A stretch of DNA of 64,000 nt from Pohlia nutans (lineage: Eukaryota; Streptophyta; Bryopsida; Bryales; Mniaceae): contig CM040100.1 in assembly GCA_022496805.1 (NCBI GenBank), forward strand, positions 19,683,009-19,747,008. Direction: 5' to 3'. Made by a program: the position numbers and the translations under genes. The notes beneath the pieces are model-generated. The model searched no databases, was not told where the DNA came from, and worked only from the letters and a program-made list of their open reading frames with translations. Shown here piece after piece: positions 10,590-22,151 of this stretch (positions are counted from its first letter, which is position 1; every line of letters begins with the position of its first letter).

Positions 10590-11029
10590 GACATAGAACT
10601 GCAAGTGTCATCTATCACTCTAGTTCCAAGGAAAGATATTTTATGAGCTCAACCAAATAATAGACGGTGCAGTACCCTACTGCTGAAGAATGTTCCGATG
10701 AGTCTAGCTCAAGTTGAAATACTATGCTCAATCTAGCAATGTATCACACTGTGAAGAACTCTATATTGGAGAGGAGTTTCCCTAAGTTAAACACTCTAAG
10801 GTAATTTCCACATTATTTCCAGTAGCTTTATAAATTTTGAAGTAATTTTTTTGTAGTATTATTTCCTCAATTACAAATGAATTTATGTTCAATTTTTGTT
10901 TTTGGATTTCCTCCTTTCTTATTTTTGCAGTGTCTATGGTTTTTTCAAACTTTTCTAATACAATATACATGTCTAGTTGCCACAACTTCACCATGTTAAG
11001 ATGGCCTAGTTGTATAATTCAAATCCTAT

Positions 11030-12300
11030 AGTTTGACTGTTATTGCTAATATTTGTAATTTAACACAAAAATATTTTACAAGTCAATATCTTACCACTAC
11101 TAATAACACGCATTTTGCTAATTATGCACATGAACATATAATTCTGCACTTGGCCCCCGGGTGCATTAAAAAATTTGCTTTAAAGTTCTTTAAGAGACAA
11201 CAATCTATGTTTTTCTACAATCCCTTACATTGTAAACAAACAATTCTTTTATTTATTTATGATCCTTAGTTATCTTTATCTTGTTATATATCTTGTTTTA
11301 TTTCTTGTCTTCCTTCTTGTCTTCATTTATATCTTCTAGCTTTTCTTCATTCATTTCTTTCCATTTTTGGCTCTTCTTGTGCATCGCACACTCATACATC
11401 CCACACTTGTACAAATTTTTTCTTTTCTTTCCTTCCTACTTTGATAGGGTTAAGTTTGCCAATCATACCACTGAATCCTACAAAAAAAGATAACAGAAGT
11501 AAATAAATAAATAAATAAATAAACAAATTCATCAAGGTGGCTATAGCCGCCACTTGAACTCTAAACAACTGCGGAAAAATTAAAATATAATAAAAATATA
11601 TAAAAACAAAATTTGGCTCTTCTTAGTCGCTGGGTGCGCAGCCGCGAACTTTAATCCTTCCTTCTCCCTCCCCTCTTCCTAACCTCTCCTCATATAAAAA
11701 GGAAGAAACAAAAGAAGAAGAAAATTAAATAAAAATAAGAAGAAAAGAAAAAACATTCAAGGTGGCTCCAGCCGACACCTGAACCCTATATAGCGGCCGC
11801 GCACCTATTCCTTTCCTCTCCCTTCCCTCTTCCATATATAAGTGACGAGACTCTCCCTCCCTCTCTCCTATATATATTCCCAGCGTTGCTTAGTATTTAG
11901 GTAGTGGCTATAGCCACCTTGATATTCTTTATATTTTAGATTTATTTATTTATTGCTTTTGATAGGGTTCAGCAGCACGAATGGCAAACAAAACTCAAAA
12001 AAATAATAAAAAAATAGAAGAAAAAAAAAAAAGACAAGAAAGAATATAAGAAGATAAGAAGAAAGACAAGAATGAAGACAAGAGGAAGACAAGAAAGAAG
12101 ACAAAAAATATAACAAGATAAAGGAAAAGATAAAGATAAGGATGAAAAAAAAAAAATGAATTCTTTGTTTACAATATAAGTGATTGTAGATAGACAAAAA
12201 TTGCAGTTTTTTAGAGATTTTTTAAGCCAATTGGCCAAGTGCATAAATAGCAAATTGCTTGTATATTGTGTAAGAATCTTGTTCACAATTTCCACCCCGT
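11030..12300. repeat. Long inverted-repeat (foldback) element, unit 1 copy
   Basis: The left arm (about 11030-11340) and the right arm (about 12040-12300) are imperfect reverse complements. Both carry TTGTAAACAAA-type sequence next to a pyrimidine/purine tract (CTTGTCTTC repeats left, GAAGACAAG repeats right) and a GCACTTGGCC block. Inside is a second inverted pair around GGTGGCTATAGCC (about 11532-11554 and 11905-11922). The hydrophobic open frames here come from the CTTGTCTTC tracts and are not genes. The same structure is in unit 2 at about 32920-34255. Confidence 0.6.
11496..11525. repeat. (AAAT)n microsatellite
   Basis: A run of AAAT units lies inside the long inverted-repeat element. 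A shorter run occupies the same place in unit 2 near 33396-33412. Confidence 0.8.
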
Positions 12301-13414
12301 TGAATCAAAGGGGATTTTTAAAATGCTGAACGGAGCATATTTGAGGAATTTATACTTCTTTAGAATAGAACCAAAGTAAGTTATAAATAGAATCATGCTT
12401 TAAATGGATTTTAATAGAGCCTTTGGGGTTGGGAATGAAGAACGGTAACTCGTCTAAGGGTTACGGATGATTTCTAGTGTTAAAGTCATCAACTCTTCTT
12501 CTATTAGGTCTGCTATGAAATGTCACTTTTTAGGTCTCCCGTTCGATGTTTTCTCTTAGTAACTTCCTCCTAAATCCTACTATTAAGACTACTAGTAAAG
12601 AAACTATCTTAATAAATTATGTAAAAATAATAATAGGATCAAAAGCATTGCCACAAATGAAACAAATGTTCAGTGGTTTTCTACCTTGTTCAAAAAATGG
12701 ATGCTTAGGTAGTTAGGGGTTAATTTATTACCAGAACTTTGGCCTTCATAATTTTTGCATAGGATATTCAAACCAAATACCATAACTACACAAAAGAGGG
12801 AAATTACGGGGACCAAAAACTTAGAGGGACGTACCTTGTAAAAGTTACCTCGTGGTAAAACACATATATATAGTAATATTCAAAACCACATCAAAACCAC
12901 ATCCAATCGATTCAATTTTTATTTTGTTTTAAATAGGGACACATTCAAAGTTGCCATGGGGGTTGATTTTAGAGTTCAAAGGGCTTTTCGGGGTACCCCA
13001 TATCAGACCATTGCCCATAATCCAAAACTGATGAAAATGACAAGCCAGGGTTATGAATTCCATTGTTTTTACATAGTAAAAATCAATTGTAAACAACATC
13101 AATGCAATATTTGTAAGATTGAGATGTCAACATCAACACCTATTTTGAATTTCAAGTAGGAAGTCAAAAGCTATTACTTACAACAAAATCCATCAACGGA
13201 TTTGGAATAAATTTCATTTTTTCAAATGAACATGAACATTCTAATCATCATAAAATCCATACGTTATTGCCAAAACAAAGGAGAACATTAGTTGTTTGTG
13301 ATACTTCTATTCCCAAAAACAAACTTTTACATGTTCCAAACGTTTGATTTGAATACAATCATTCGCTTGCCACGGTATATAACATCTTCATGACTTTGCA
13401 ATTCCACTCGAGTA

Positions 13415-14608
13415 CTACCACCTATAATTTTCACCAAATTGCTCCTTCAAGCAATCTTCATATTCCCTAGCCTCACTTGAATTTCTTAACAATATATTCA
13501 ATACATCTCCAATTGTCGGTCTTGATGTAGGATCAAATTGCCAACATCTACCCAAGAGATGACATATCCAATCTTCAACATGTATAGGTACCTCTGGACG
13601 GAGCTCTTCATTGATCACAAGATCAATCAATAACGAGGGCCTATCTTTGAATGGATGATCTTCAAACGGGAGCTTCCCTGTCAAGATTTCATAGCAAATC
13701 ATCCCGTAGCTATAAACATCTGCTGCTTTTGAAAACACCTCTGACCTCTCGTTTGTTTTGTGGTCTTTGCACGCTTGTAATATCTCTGGTGCCCTAAAGA
13801 AATTAGTGCCCACAACTCCAATAGAGCATTCATAGTCTGCCACAAAACAATTCCATCTCGGCCACCCTTCTTTGAATTCATTTACAAGGACATTTGATGC
13901 CTTCAAGTCTCTATGAACAATGTCGCTATTGTGTAGCCTCTCCACACCCAATGCAACTCCATACATCAAAAATTCTCCTTCCTTCTTTGAAAACGGTCGA
14001 GAGTCTTTACCACTTCTCAATTTCATGTTACGTTCAATCAGAGCACGCATATCAAAATGATGCTTCCCCATAAGGATTGCAGATCTTCTATCCTTCAACA
14101 ATATCCCGCGGTGTACCATAGAAGTATACAATGGAAGCTCCTTAGGAATAGGAGACTTCCAATTTTCCTCTTCCTTAACATACTCTAGGAACAATCCTTG
14201 GGGCAATTGGGACTTTACATGTTTTAAGAGAGTCCCCTCCTTGAAGACCTTTACCACATGCTCAATTCCCTCTCTCTGATCCGTCTCAACATTCCTTGGA
14301 TTTACCCACTTGATCTGGGCTTCATAGAGCTCAGCTTGGCCGCCCTCTGCAAACTTCTTCCCCACCACCAACTCACCACAATCTGCATAATTCAAGCGTG
14401 TAGAGATACCATCACCAGTGAAATTCGCAAAAAAACTACCCCACGTGGGATGTTCTTGCAAAGCCAAAAACTCTTGTTCATTGCTCACTTTAAAGTCCAG
14501 TTTCTCTTCACCCAAGTGATCCGTCAAGATGCTCCAGTGAGACTTGGACCGCTCGATCTTCTTCTTCAACCGCAAATCTTTGAACTGGCGCGAATATCCA
14601 CCTCCCAT
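13415..14608 (-). CDS. TKL-type serine/threonine protein kinase, paralogue 1
   Basis: A 397-residue protein from one coding exon. The start is placed at the ATG at 14608 because the paralogue begins at the same MGGGY; the longer frame upstream relies on GTG and lies in the 5' UTR. The N-terminal 80 residues are basic and of unknown role. The kinase domain runs from about residue 80: glycine-rich segment KKFAEGGQAELYE (84-96), VVK lysine at 120, catalytic loop HRDLKASN (232-239, Asp234), FRAPEIL in the activation segment, and the closing Arg in SRPTIGDVL. The usual DFG is DYE (258-260): the metal-binding Asp is kept but the Gly is lost. No membrane segment or signal peptide, so probably cytosolic. 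Both paralogues are open, so they may be active. The substrate is unknown. It belongs to the plant MAPKKK-like/TKL kinases, and the exact subfamily is not assigned. Confidence 0.88.
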   Translation of the reverse strand: MGGGYSRQFKDLRLKKKIERSKSHWSILTDHLGEEKLDFKVSNEQEFLALQEHPTWGSFFANFTGDGISTRLNYADCGELVVGKKFAEGGQAELYEAQIKWVNPRNVETDQREGIEHVVKVFKEGTLLKHVKSQLPQGLFLEYVKEEENWKSPIPKELPLYTSMVHRGILLKDRRSAILMGKHHFDMRALIERNMKLRSGKDSRPFSKKEGEFLMYGVALGVERLHNSDIVHRDLKASNVLVNEFKEGWPRWNCFVADYECSIGVVGTNFFRAPEILQACKDHKTNERSEVFSKAADVYSYGMICYEILTGKLPFEDHPFKDRPSLLIDLVINEELRPEVPIHVEDWICHLLGRCWQFDPTSRPTIGDVLNILLRNSSEAREYEDCLKEQFGENYRW

Positions 14609-14709
14609 TGCTATTCCAGAAGTTCTGCAATGCAACAACGCAGTCGCTTTGCCAATCACTCTACAAAACGAGGACCAGGTGCTACGACGGTAAGCCAGGG
14701 CTTTGCTCC

Positions 14710-14912
14710 CTGTAAAATAGTGTGAACAAAATCCAGAAAGCCAAGACTGTAGGAGAAGCCCGCATGCACAAACTGAAGACGACTACTCAAATTTGCACCT
14801 TACCCAAGCGGGCCAAACCCTCGACATTCATGGACGACTCCCGACACGAACTACATGCTCGACGCTCAACAGGATCGCAACAACAACAGAATGAAGCAGC
14901 CGTAAAGCTTAC
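14710..14912 (-). other. 5' UTR intron of kinase paralogue 1
   Basis: The donor CTACAG/GTAAGC follows 14913 and the acceptor TTTTACAG precedes 14709, giving 203 nt on the minus strand. The same donor and acceptor are kept in paralogue 2 with the same length (36676-36878). Conservation of both splice sites in non-coding DNA supports a real leader intron. Confidence 0.6.
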
Positions 14913-15139
14913 CTGTAGGGAATCGATGTTGTGCGCAGCTTCACAGTCTCCAAGGCAGCGCCCGCACCCCTACCGCCGACACAGCTCTTTCCAAGCAAGC
15001 AAGCAAAGAGAGCAAGAAGAGCGCGTAGACTCCACAGCAACGGCAACGGCAACACCCGCACTGCTACCTCCGACACAGCTCCTCCCAAGCACGTAACGAG
15101 CATACACTCTAGAGGCGAGCTTGGATCCAAATGCAAACC

Positions 15140-15209
15140 CTCGTGAAGAGAAGGAGGGAGGGGCGCAAGTGCTGGCTGGGGTTTGGGAGCCTCCCACAGT
15201 CGGTTTATA
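15140..15209 (-). promoter_or_regulatory. Core promoter of kinase paralogue 1: TATA box and pyrimidine patch
   Basis: On the minus strand TATAAA (15209-15204) lies about 35-65 nt upstream of a CCCTCCCTCCTTCTCTTC pyrimidine patch (about 15166-15149), a usual arrangement in plant promoters. Transcription would start near 15170, followed by a leader and the 203-nt intron. In paralogue 2 the TATA sequence is changed to TGTGAA. Confidence 0.5.
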
Positions 15210-15659
15210 AAGTGAGCAGTAACGGAATATGCCCCTTTGATTCCGTAGACTTTCGATGCCCTACCCTTGACTTTGTCGGAGTGACGAAAGATCACATTGG
15301 CGGAGCAGCATTGAGCCCATTTCGTCGGCAAGGCAAATACTTCCTGATTGTTACTAGTCGATGTGAGACATTGATTCAGTATTTTCTGGTGAATATAATT
15401 GCAGGTGCACACAACAGCGAAATTTGATATACCAAGTCTAGTGAGGGAGTGAGTTGCTTATTACAAGATTTTATCGTGAAAAATGATGGTAGATCCAGAG
15501 AGACTTGTGCAACGAGAGAAACGAAAATGCTGAAGATTGGAAACTGTTTATGTATAAAGTAGATTCGTTACATGACATGGGACGACGAAGGCAAGTACTT
15601 CCTCATTAGATACTCGTATGAGACGAACATCATTCTGCTGTTGCTCCTCGCTTGGATTC

Positions 15660-18600
15660 ATTAGTTTCTTTTTGGTGTAATGAATTTCAGGTTACGTGAG
15701 AGGAGATCATTCAGCCTTGCTGCGGAGCCGGGCCGTGTGAAGGCCGCTGTGGAGTTCACGAGCCCTACGCGCCCACGAAAGCAGGCCGCCAGAATTGCAG
15801 CCATGGCGAAGTGAATGTGTGGTGGGATCCCTACCAGCCTTCGGAGATGGTGCACCGGGAATTTGCAGAGGCCATCTGGAATGGGACCTCGTCTTCCGTG
15901 AATCCCATGCCATTCTAGAAGGAGTCGGGCATGCATGCCGTTCGGTGACAGCCATTTGCACTTTCTGCCGCATTGCAACAGCAGGCACGGCTCTCTTGCA
16001 CTCCCGGTACTTACTCGGTCTCTCTTGAGCTAGCTAATTATAAAAACACAAAACTTTGTTATCTAGAATCCAGTCAGTCCACAGAATCGGTGTCAGTAGG
16101 GTTACTAATTTTGCAGGTATCGTGACTTTCTTGATTCTGATTTTATGCTCTGTTCTTTAGATGCAAATTCACATACAAAGATTGAAAGAAGTAAAATTAT
16201 GTGCGAACTAATACTGAACCAGAAATCTGGGTATGGAATGGTTGTATTCCGTTGTCTGGTGCAATCCTGCAAGAATTACTACATCAAGATGCACAAGGCG
16301 TAAGTTGAGCAACCAAAAATCTCGCACTCGTTTCTAACTGTTTCAATTGGCACCAGCTTGATATGCAATGAAGCTATGCAATCACTTCGAAACCATTTTC
16401 AGAAAAAGGACAAGTAGTCGACCACTACGATAATGCCAATCACCGCTGATGAGCAATCGCGTGAGGTAAGTACGTTACTGTTCTCTTTCCGCAAGGCTAC
16501 TGGATAACGGAATTGAATTGCTTTATTCCCTATTCCAATTTCTAGTTTAGTTAGAATTCGATATGAGCGTTATTTAATGTGTCTCAATCTTTGAATGTGT
16601 TCTTACTGCTTAAGAACCGAGTCTTAAAGAACAGAATCGAAAAATGAAATACACAATCAAAGGGGCAGTTAGAATTGGAATGAAACAGAGAATTCTGTCT
16701 TTCATTAACCTTGAGTGCATTTTGAACTGTAAAATGGATATCAGTAAATTGGCTTGCTACACACCTTTGGCTATAAACTCGCTATTCCCACAGTTCTTTA
16801 ATTTGAAGCTTCACCTTAGTCACAAGAGCAGGTTGAAGAGCCTACAGCCCAGGAAGGAAATTTGGTCCCACCCCTGCTGAATGTGATAGTCCTGGACGAA
16901 GCGTTGTTTTTCTCAGTTGTACAAGTCGAGCAGCACTGACATGGTGATGACGACCACAGGGAGAGATAATGACATTCCCACACGGCAGTTTCATATGCGA
17001 TGATTGTAGTGTATTTTTGATCTGGAAAGTGATAATTGTGGGAAAATTGTCCGCCTTTCGCATATGGGATTCTTGTTCTTATCTTCCAGTGGACGTGCAG
17101 CTCCTTGGACTCGGGCATGTCTGCCGTTCGTTGATAGCCATGGCGTTGTGCTTGCATTTTGGGACTCATTGCAACACGAGGCACGGCACTCTTGCACTCC
17201 CGGTACTTATTCGCTCTCTCTTGAGCTAGCTTATTTTAAACATACAGAACTTTGTAATCTAGGATTTAGTCGGTGCACGATATCCGTGTCAGGAAGGCTA
17301 CTAATTAAGTTTGCTGGTGATGTGACTTTCTTGACCCTGATTTTACGCTCTCTTCTTAAGATGCAAGTCCACATACAAAGAGGGAAAATAATTAAATTAT
17401 TACGTGGTGATTAATACTGAACTAGAATTCTGAGAATAGAATGGTTTCATTCCGTTTTATGGTGCATTCTTGCAAGAAAATCTACATCAAGATGCACAAG
17501 GTGTTAGTTGAGCAACCATAGATAGATCTCGCACTCGTATCTAACCGTTTCATTTGGCACCAGCTTGATATGTAATGAAGCTAGACAAGCACTTCGAAAT
17601 CATGTTCAGAAAGAGGACAAGTAGTCGACCATTACGGTAATGCCAATCACCCGCTGATGAGCAATCGCGTGAGGTTAGTACTGTAGTGTCTTCATTTTGA
17701 GTTTTGCAATTCACGGTTTCAATAATTATTTCCGTAGGGATATTGGAATACGGAATTGAACTGTTTTATTCCCTATTCCAATTTCTAGTTTAGTTACAAT
17801 TCGATTTGAACGTTATTTAACGTGTCTCAATCTTTGAATGTGTTCTTACTGCTTAAGAATTTCGTCTCATCGAACAGAATCGAAACAAAAAAGCACACAA
17901 ACAAAAGGGCATTTAGAATTGTAATAAGACAGAAAATGCTGTTTTCCGTTAACCCTGAGTGCAGTTTAACTGTAAAATGGATATCTGTACACAATTAAAA
18001 GGGCAATTAGAATTGAAATAAAACAGAAAATTCTATCTTCCGTTAACCCTGAGTGCATTTTAACTGTAAGATGGATTTGTATAAATTGGCTTGGTACACG
18101 GCTCTGGCTATAAACTCGCTATTTTCCACAGTTCATGTAAGCTTCACCTTTGTCACAAGAGCAGGTTGAATCGCCTGCAGCCTCCAAAAGAAATCTGGCT
18201 GCACCCCTGCTGAATGTGATAGTCCTGGACGAAGCATTTTTTTCTCAGTTGTACAGGGAGAGATAAAGACATTCCCACATGGGAGTTGCATATGAGAAGT
18301 GGGAGAAGATTTCCACATTTGTAACTTTCCTAGGATGATTGTAGTTTATTTTTGATTTGCAAAGTTTCAATTGTGGGAAATTTGTCCGCCTTTACCAGAT
18401 GGGATCCTTGTTTCTATCTCCCTGTGTGCTCGACGTGCAGCTTCTTGGACGAGTCATTTTGCTGAAACAATGACTTGTGCCGCTATTTCATTAACGCTTG
18501 CCAAGCATCCTGATGGGTACAAGACTGATGATAAATTTTTGGTAATCACTTGCTAAATTGAGGAACCACTCACAAAACTTGCTATGAACAGCAGTTTGGC

Positions 18601-18935
18601 AGGAATGTTTACTTCCCAGTGAATCGGAGAGGGTTCCCTGTGCAGCATCAGCAGCCATTGGTATTTAAATCACGGATCTTCAGCTGCACACACAAAGCAG
18701 TAATCTCCGGATGAGGACTGAAAAATCCTGAAGGACACGATTTTAGTATTCAGATGAAGGAGACGCAACATGAGCTATTAGAGTGATGGTGGAGAGAGTG
18801 CTTCTCAGTGTGGCCATTGCTCTCCCCGCCACTAATATGAGGTCTTCATGAGAATTTGAGCGTGGATGCCGATTGCTGTGTGGGCAGCGGGACGCTACCC
18901 TCTCTGTGGAATACCGAGCGCAACTTTCATGAGGT
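15660..18935 (+). pseudogene. Decayed, internally duplicated gene remains next to kinase 1
   Basis: The sequence is less AT-rich than its surroundings and has short exon-like islands with no continuous splice-consistent reading frame. A block from about 15850-17100 is repeated at about 17100-18440, with the junction at 17100-17110 joining TTGGAC to CTCGGGCATG. Unit 2 has this block once (37860-39110). At 18775-18935 is a broken copy of the ABCG/PDR-like exon seen open in unit 2, with a small insertion (TCATGAG) that shifts the frame. It probably descends from a transporter gene lying divergent from the kinase. Confidence 0.45.
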
Positions 18936-19129
18936 ATCCATCCATGTTTTCAATTTCAATTTCGATGTTTGAATGCAAATGAAGGATCTCTTTGCCCAAA
19001 ATCTGAACTCATGAAACAAGTGGGAATCTGGACATTTTCAAATAGTAAGTCATCTCTGTCAACATTCTTATATTGCTACACTTTGTTCAGTTTACTTGAG
19101 CAACACAAGGTGCACCTCCTAACTATTGT

Positions 19130-19799
19130 GAAGAGCTCTGATCTGAGGATATTTCTGAAAGCGTGAAGATCCTTCAGGGAATGATCTTGTCTGGACATCA
19201 CAAGCATATATCAGCGAGTGGTTTCCATTTTTAGAGCGGAGCTTTTGAGAGGGTTCTAACGACCTAAAATGCGTATTATTTGAATACTGTAAATGTAGGT
19301 TATGAAGTTTGAAGTAGGAGAGTCCCAGTCACTAACCTAGACGACTACTCTTGGACTATGAGTATTGCATCGATGAGGTATTAGATTTCAACATCCTTAA
19401 CTATGATGGAACTTAGTATCTCATTTCTTACACGACACATGTTTGGATGACAGTTGCAATGTAAATGGGTGATTTTTCAACCTGTGGGAGTTGAATCTTC
19501 AAGCGATCCAAAGTAATGACTTTTGTTGATGAATGATTGACATTGAGAGCCGTGACTCATTTGAATTGCAGGATTCTATGGCACTTGCCGAATTCATATT
19601 GTCAATTCCATACGTCACCGTAGCAAGCACCAAAGCCGCGGTTGCCGAGTCATTATTATCAAACATTCAAACGAAGCTTGCAAAAATTGGACAAGTAGCA
19701 GTCTTTGGATCAGATTGTTCCATTGGAAGGCATGATATGAAGGGCTCACCGGTGTTCTTGATATCCATGTCCTTCATCGCAACCGAACAAGCTCTTTAA
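19130..19799 (+). pseudogene. Recurrent unidentified exon pair, copy X
   Basis: The exon at about 19130-19180 (SEDISESVKILQ) has a TGA upstream and ends in CTTCAGGGAATG, so its donor GT is lost. A second exon after TGAATTGCAG (19570) reads DSMALAEFILSIPYVTVAS, then VAESLLSNIQTKLAKIGQ. Copies occur at 28640-29330 and 40880-41540. The protein family is not recognised. All three copies carry defects, so these look like remains of one gene duplicated with the unit. Confidence 0.5.
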
Positions 19800-20329
19800 T
19801 AAGAAATGAATTATCGTGGCCAATCTCCTAGCCCAATTGGTGCTTTCCTCTTGAGATTATCAAAAGTGCAAAAAGTCCACTTTGAAAGGTAATAGATGAG
19901 GATAGTAACTTTGAGAAAATATTTTATTGTTCAACGATTTAAGGAATGCTTTCTACTTTTGATGGGTACGTTTTGTTATGTTCCTTGAGCACACGCACGT
20001 TCTCCACAACGGTTCTGCTACCAAAACGGTTGTGCCAAACGCCAACACGGGCTAGCCTAGTCTATTATGTATTAGAGATTGTGCATACACATAGGAGTGC
20101 TTCTTTTTTTTTCTACCACTGGAGCTGCTGTGCCAGACTCCGACATAGACTAACCCAATCTATTATATACTGCACTTGGTGCATGCACGCAAATAAGGAT
20201 GATTCTACCTCTCCAACTGTTGTGCGGAAACAGCACAGACGAACCTAGTATATTCATATCACAAGCATGCCAAGGGATTTGTTTAGCACAAATGTTATCT
20301 TGTTTCTAAATATGTGTTGGTGTTGCAGG

Positions 20330-20450
20330 TTGACATTGCTGGGAGGAAACCGTCAAGGGCGCAAGAGGAAACTGATGTCTTGGTCATGTGATACAGCCCT
20401 GCATTGGACTGGAGCTTAGCTTCCGTTTACTCCTCCTGAGAAGGTAATAC
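20330..20450 (+). pseudogene. Broken downstream exon of the recurrent gene, copy X
   Basis: This matches the exon at 30044-30160 (DIAGRETSRAREE, then ALDWS) that follows a GCAG acceptor there. In this copy a TGA (TCATGTGATAC) interrupts the frame. The family is unknown. Confidence 0.4.
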
Positions 20451-20710
20451 TGGAGCTTTGTCACTATTTCTTGATTTTGGAGGAGCTGTTCATTGCTTTT
20501 AAACCTTGGATGTGTTGAAGAGGCACAGACTGGTAATAGGATTTCATAACGTCTGGGTCATGACAAAACGGAGTTATTGACTGCTCGTCCCAAGTTTGTA
20601 GTTAGCTAACTGGCATGAGTTAGTGGGTGCCTGCTCTTGCAAAGTAGCATCAGTTAGTATATGGGTCCTAATTTGTACAAAACTAATCGGTGCTAGCCAT
20701 TTTCCATCAT

Positions 20711-20891
20711 TTACCCTGTGAAGGACCAAGAAGTCCGAATCATGCCTCCTATTTTTCTTTGATTGTTTTGCATTTTTGAGTAAATCCAGTCTGATCTTCC
20801 TTTTGTTGAAATTTATTTGTTTTTTTCCAACACATGCAATTTTCTTCAGACTGGTGATATAAAACTTGGTCCCATGTGAATTATATTCACA
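20711..20891. mobile_element. Truncated TTAA element (family G) at the right edge of unit 1
   Basis: It starts TTACCCTGTGAAGGACCAAG and matches 30984 onward. Homology stops after CATGTGAATTATATTCACA. The missing continuation, with the same 19 bp, is found at 8184, the left edge of unit 1. The element is therefore split between the two unit edges. Confidence 0.7.
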
Positions 20892-21132
20892 ATATACCGT
20901 AGTTTCCTAGCAGATTCGGCAGAAAATAATTCTAAAAGTAGATGCCTAAAATTTTGGGAAATTATTGGCATTTTTTGCCGAATATAATATATATTATAAT
21001 TCAGAATTGCCTCAAAGTGAGAAATTGTTGCTGCCTGCAAACCAATTGCCACTACGTTAATTATTATGTTACTTTGTTTGAGGTAAATGCATAATTTGTT
21101 TGTGCCACCCTAGTGACATAACATTCAGTAGC

Positions 21133-21250
21133 ATGCACTATCTCTACACTAGATGATGTGGAATATTCTACACCCAACAGTACTTCATCAGCAGCTAAGT
21201 GGAGGCTCAAGGTGATGACCAGAGTGCATGAAAGAAAGGCAGCGGGCATG
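21133..21250. repeat. Duplicated block shared with 27943-28085
   Basis: The strings AGTACTTCATCAG and GCATGAAAGAAAGGCA, with the sequence between them, recur at 27943-28085 in the same orientation. The copy there precedes the partial unit. No gene was recognised. Confidence 0.7.
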
Positions 21251-21529
21251 AAGTCTAATGAATGTTGTGGAGCCCACTAAACAGGGAGTTTTCCAAGGGA
21301 ACCAGCAGAAATCCAATATTTTACAAAAGCAAGGAGTTTTAGACAAGAACCCATCTGGGTATTACCTAAGTGTCACCTAGGTAGCACCTGAGTTTATCAC
21401 AAAATTTTAATCTGGATTTTAGCCTAAAACTATGAGTTTCAACTGGTAATTTGGCAATTCCATTCGGCTGATTTTACACTAACTACCAGATCTCACCGTA
21501 CATTGAGTGAGCCTCTTCAACAAAGTGTA

Positions 21530-22103
21530 TTAACCCCTAAAGGACCATAGATATGTTCCTCTCCAAACACTCCAAAGTACCCCTTCTCATAAAAAGACAA
21601 ATATTTTTTGATCTATGACCTTTTTGACCAATCCAACCATAGGATATTTCAAGCAACTTGAATTTATTACAACCTACAAATTTTCAACCGTTCAGGGTTC
21701 TTCAATAGTAAGATTATAAGCTTCAAAGTTGGTTGCACCTTTTTTTTGGCATGCTGCCCATATTTGAAACTTTCTGAAATTGCCGAAAATGCAAGGTTTA
21801 GTCTCAAATTTGGTAAAATGAATTTGGCAAATGTGTGCATGAGGGTGTTAGCTCATTGTGTGCAAAAATTCAAATGCATAGCTCATTGTATGAAAATTTT
21901 CAGGAGCTGCCCGCAGTTAGGTTTTTCACCTTTGCATGATTGTATCTTTTGATTTATACATCACCTACGTACGCAAATTACCATCCCATCTTCGTTACAA
22001 AGAGTAGAATCACCACAAAAAATCTCAAGAATTGAGGATCAATACTCATTCCACAGTGAGCTGACCGAACTTGGAAAATCAGCCTTGGTCCTTGAGGGGT
22101 TAA
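21530..22103. mobile_element. TTAA-bounded element (family D), complete
   Basis: It starts TTAACCCCTAAAGGACCATA and ends CCTTGGTCCTTGAGGGGTTAA, 574 bp. A reverse-oriented, decayed copy lies at 22704-23290, and a truncated right half at about 59960-60103. No gene inside. Confidence 0.8.
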
Positions 22104-22151
22104 GCTAGCTAGGATAGCTTTCTCCATTCCCCCGTTGTCGGCTCTGTGTGT

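Larger units (their letters stand above)
8184..20891. repeat. Segmental duplication, unit 1 (about 12.7 kb)
   Basis: Most of this interval aligns in the same order and orientation with 31150-41800: TTAA element F, GC-rich zone, long inverted-repeat element, kinase, promoter, decayed gene with a PDR-like exon, then a recurrent exon. The unit starts and ends in the same 19-bp string, CATGTGAATTATATTCACA, at 8184-8202 and 20873-20891. Both belong to a family G mobile element. Unit 1 carries private insertions (9719-10589) and an internal tandem duplication (15.85-18.44 kb) that unit 2 lacks. Confidence 0.75.

Noticed and set aside
14258..14725. 155-codon plus-strand frame, and its unit 2 equivalent at 36233-36718
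   Set aside because: Antisense to the kinase N-terminal region; not supported by motifs.
14909..15427. Long overlapping frames on both strands around the kinase promoter
   Set aside because: The region reads better as leader and core promoter with a splice donor. The unit 2 copies of the frames differ at their ends, and no family was recognised.
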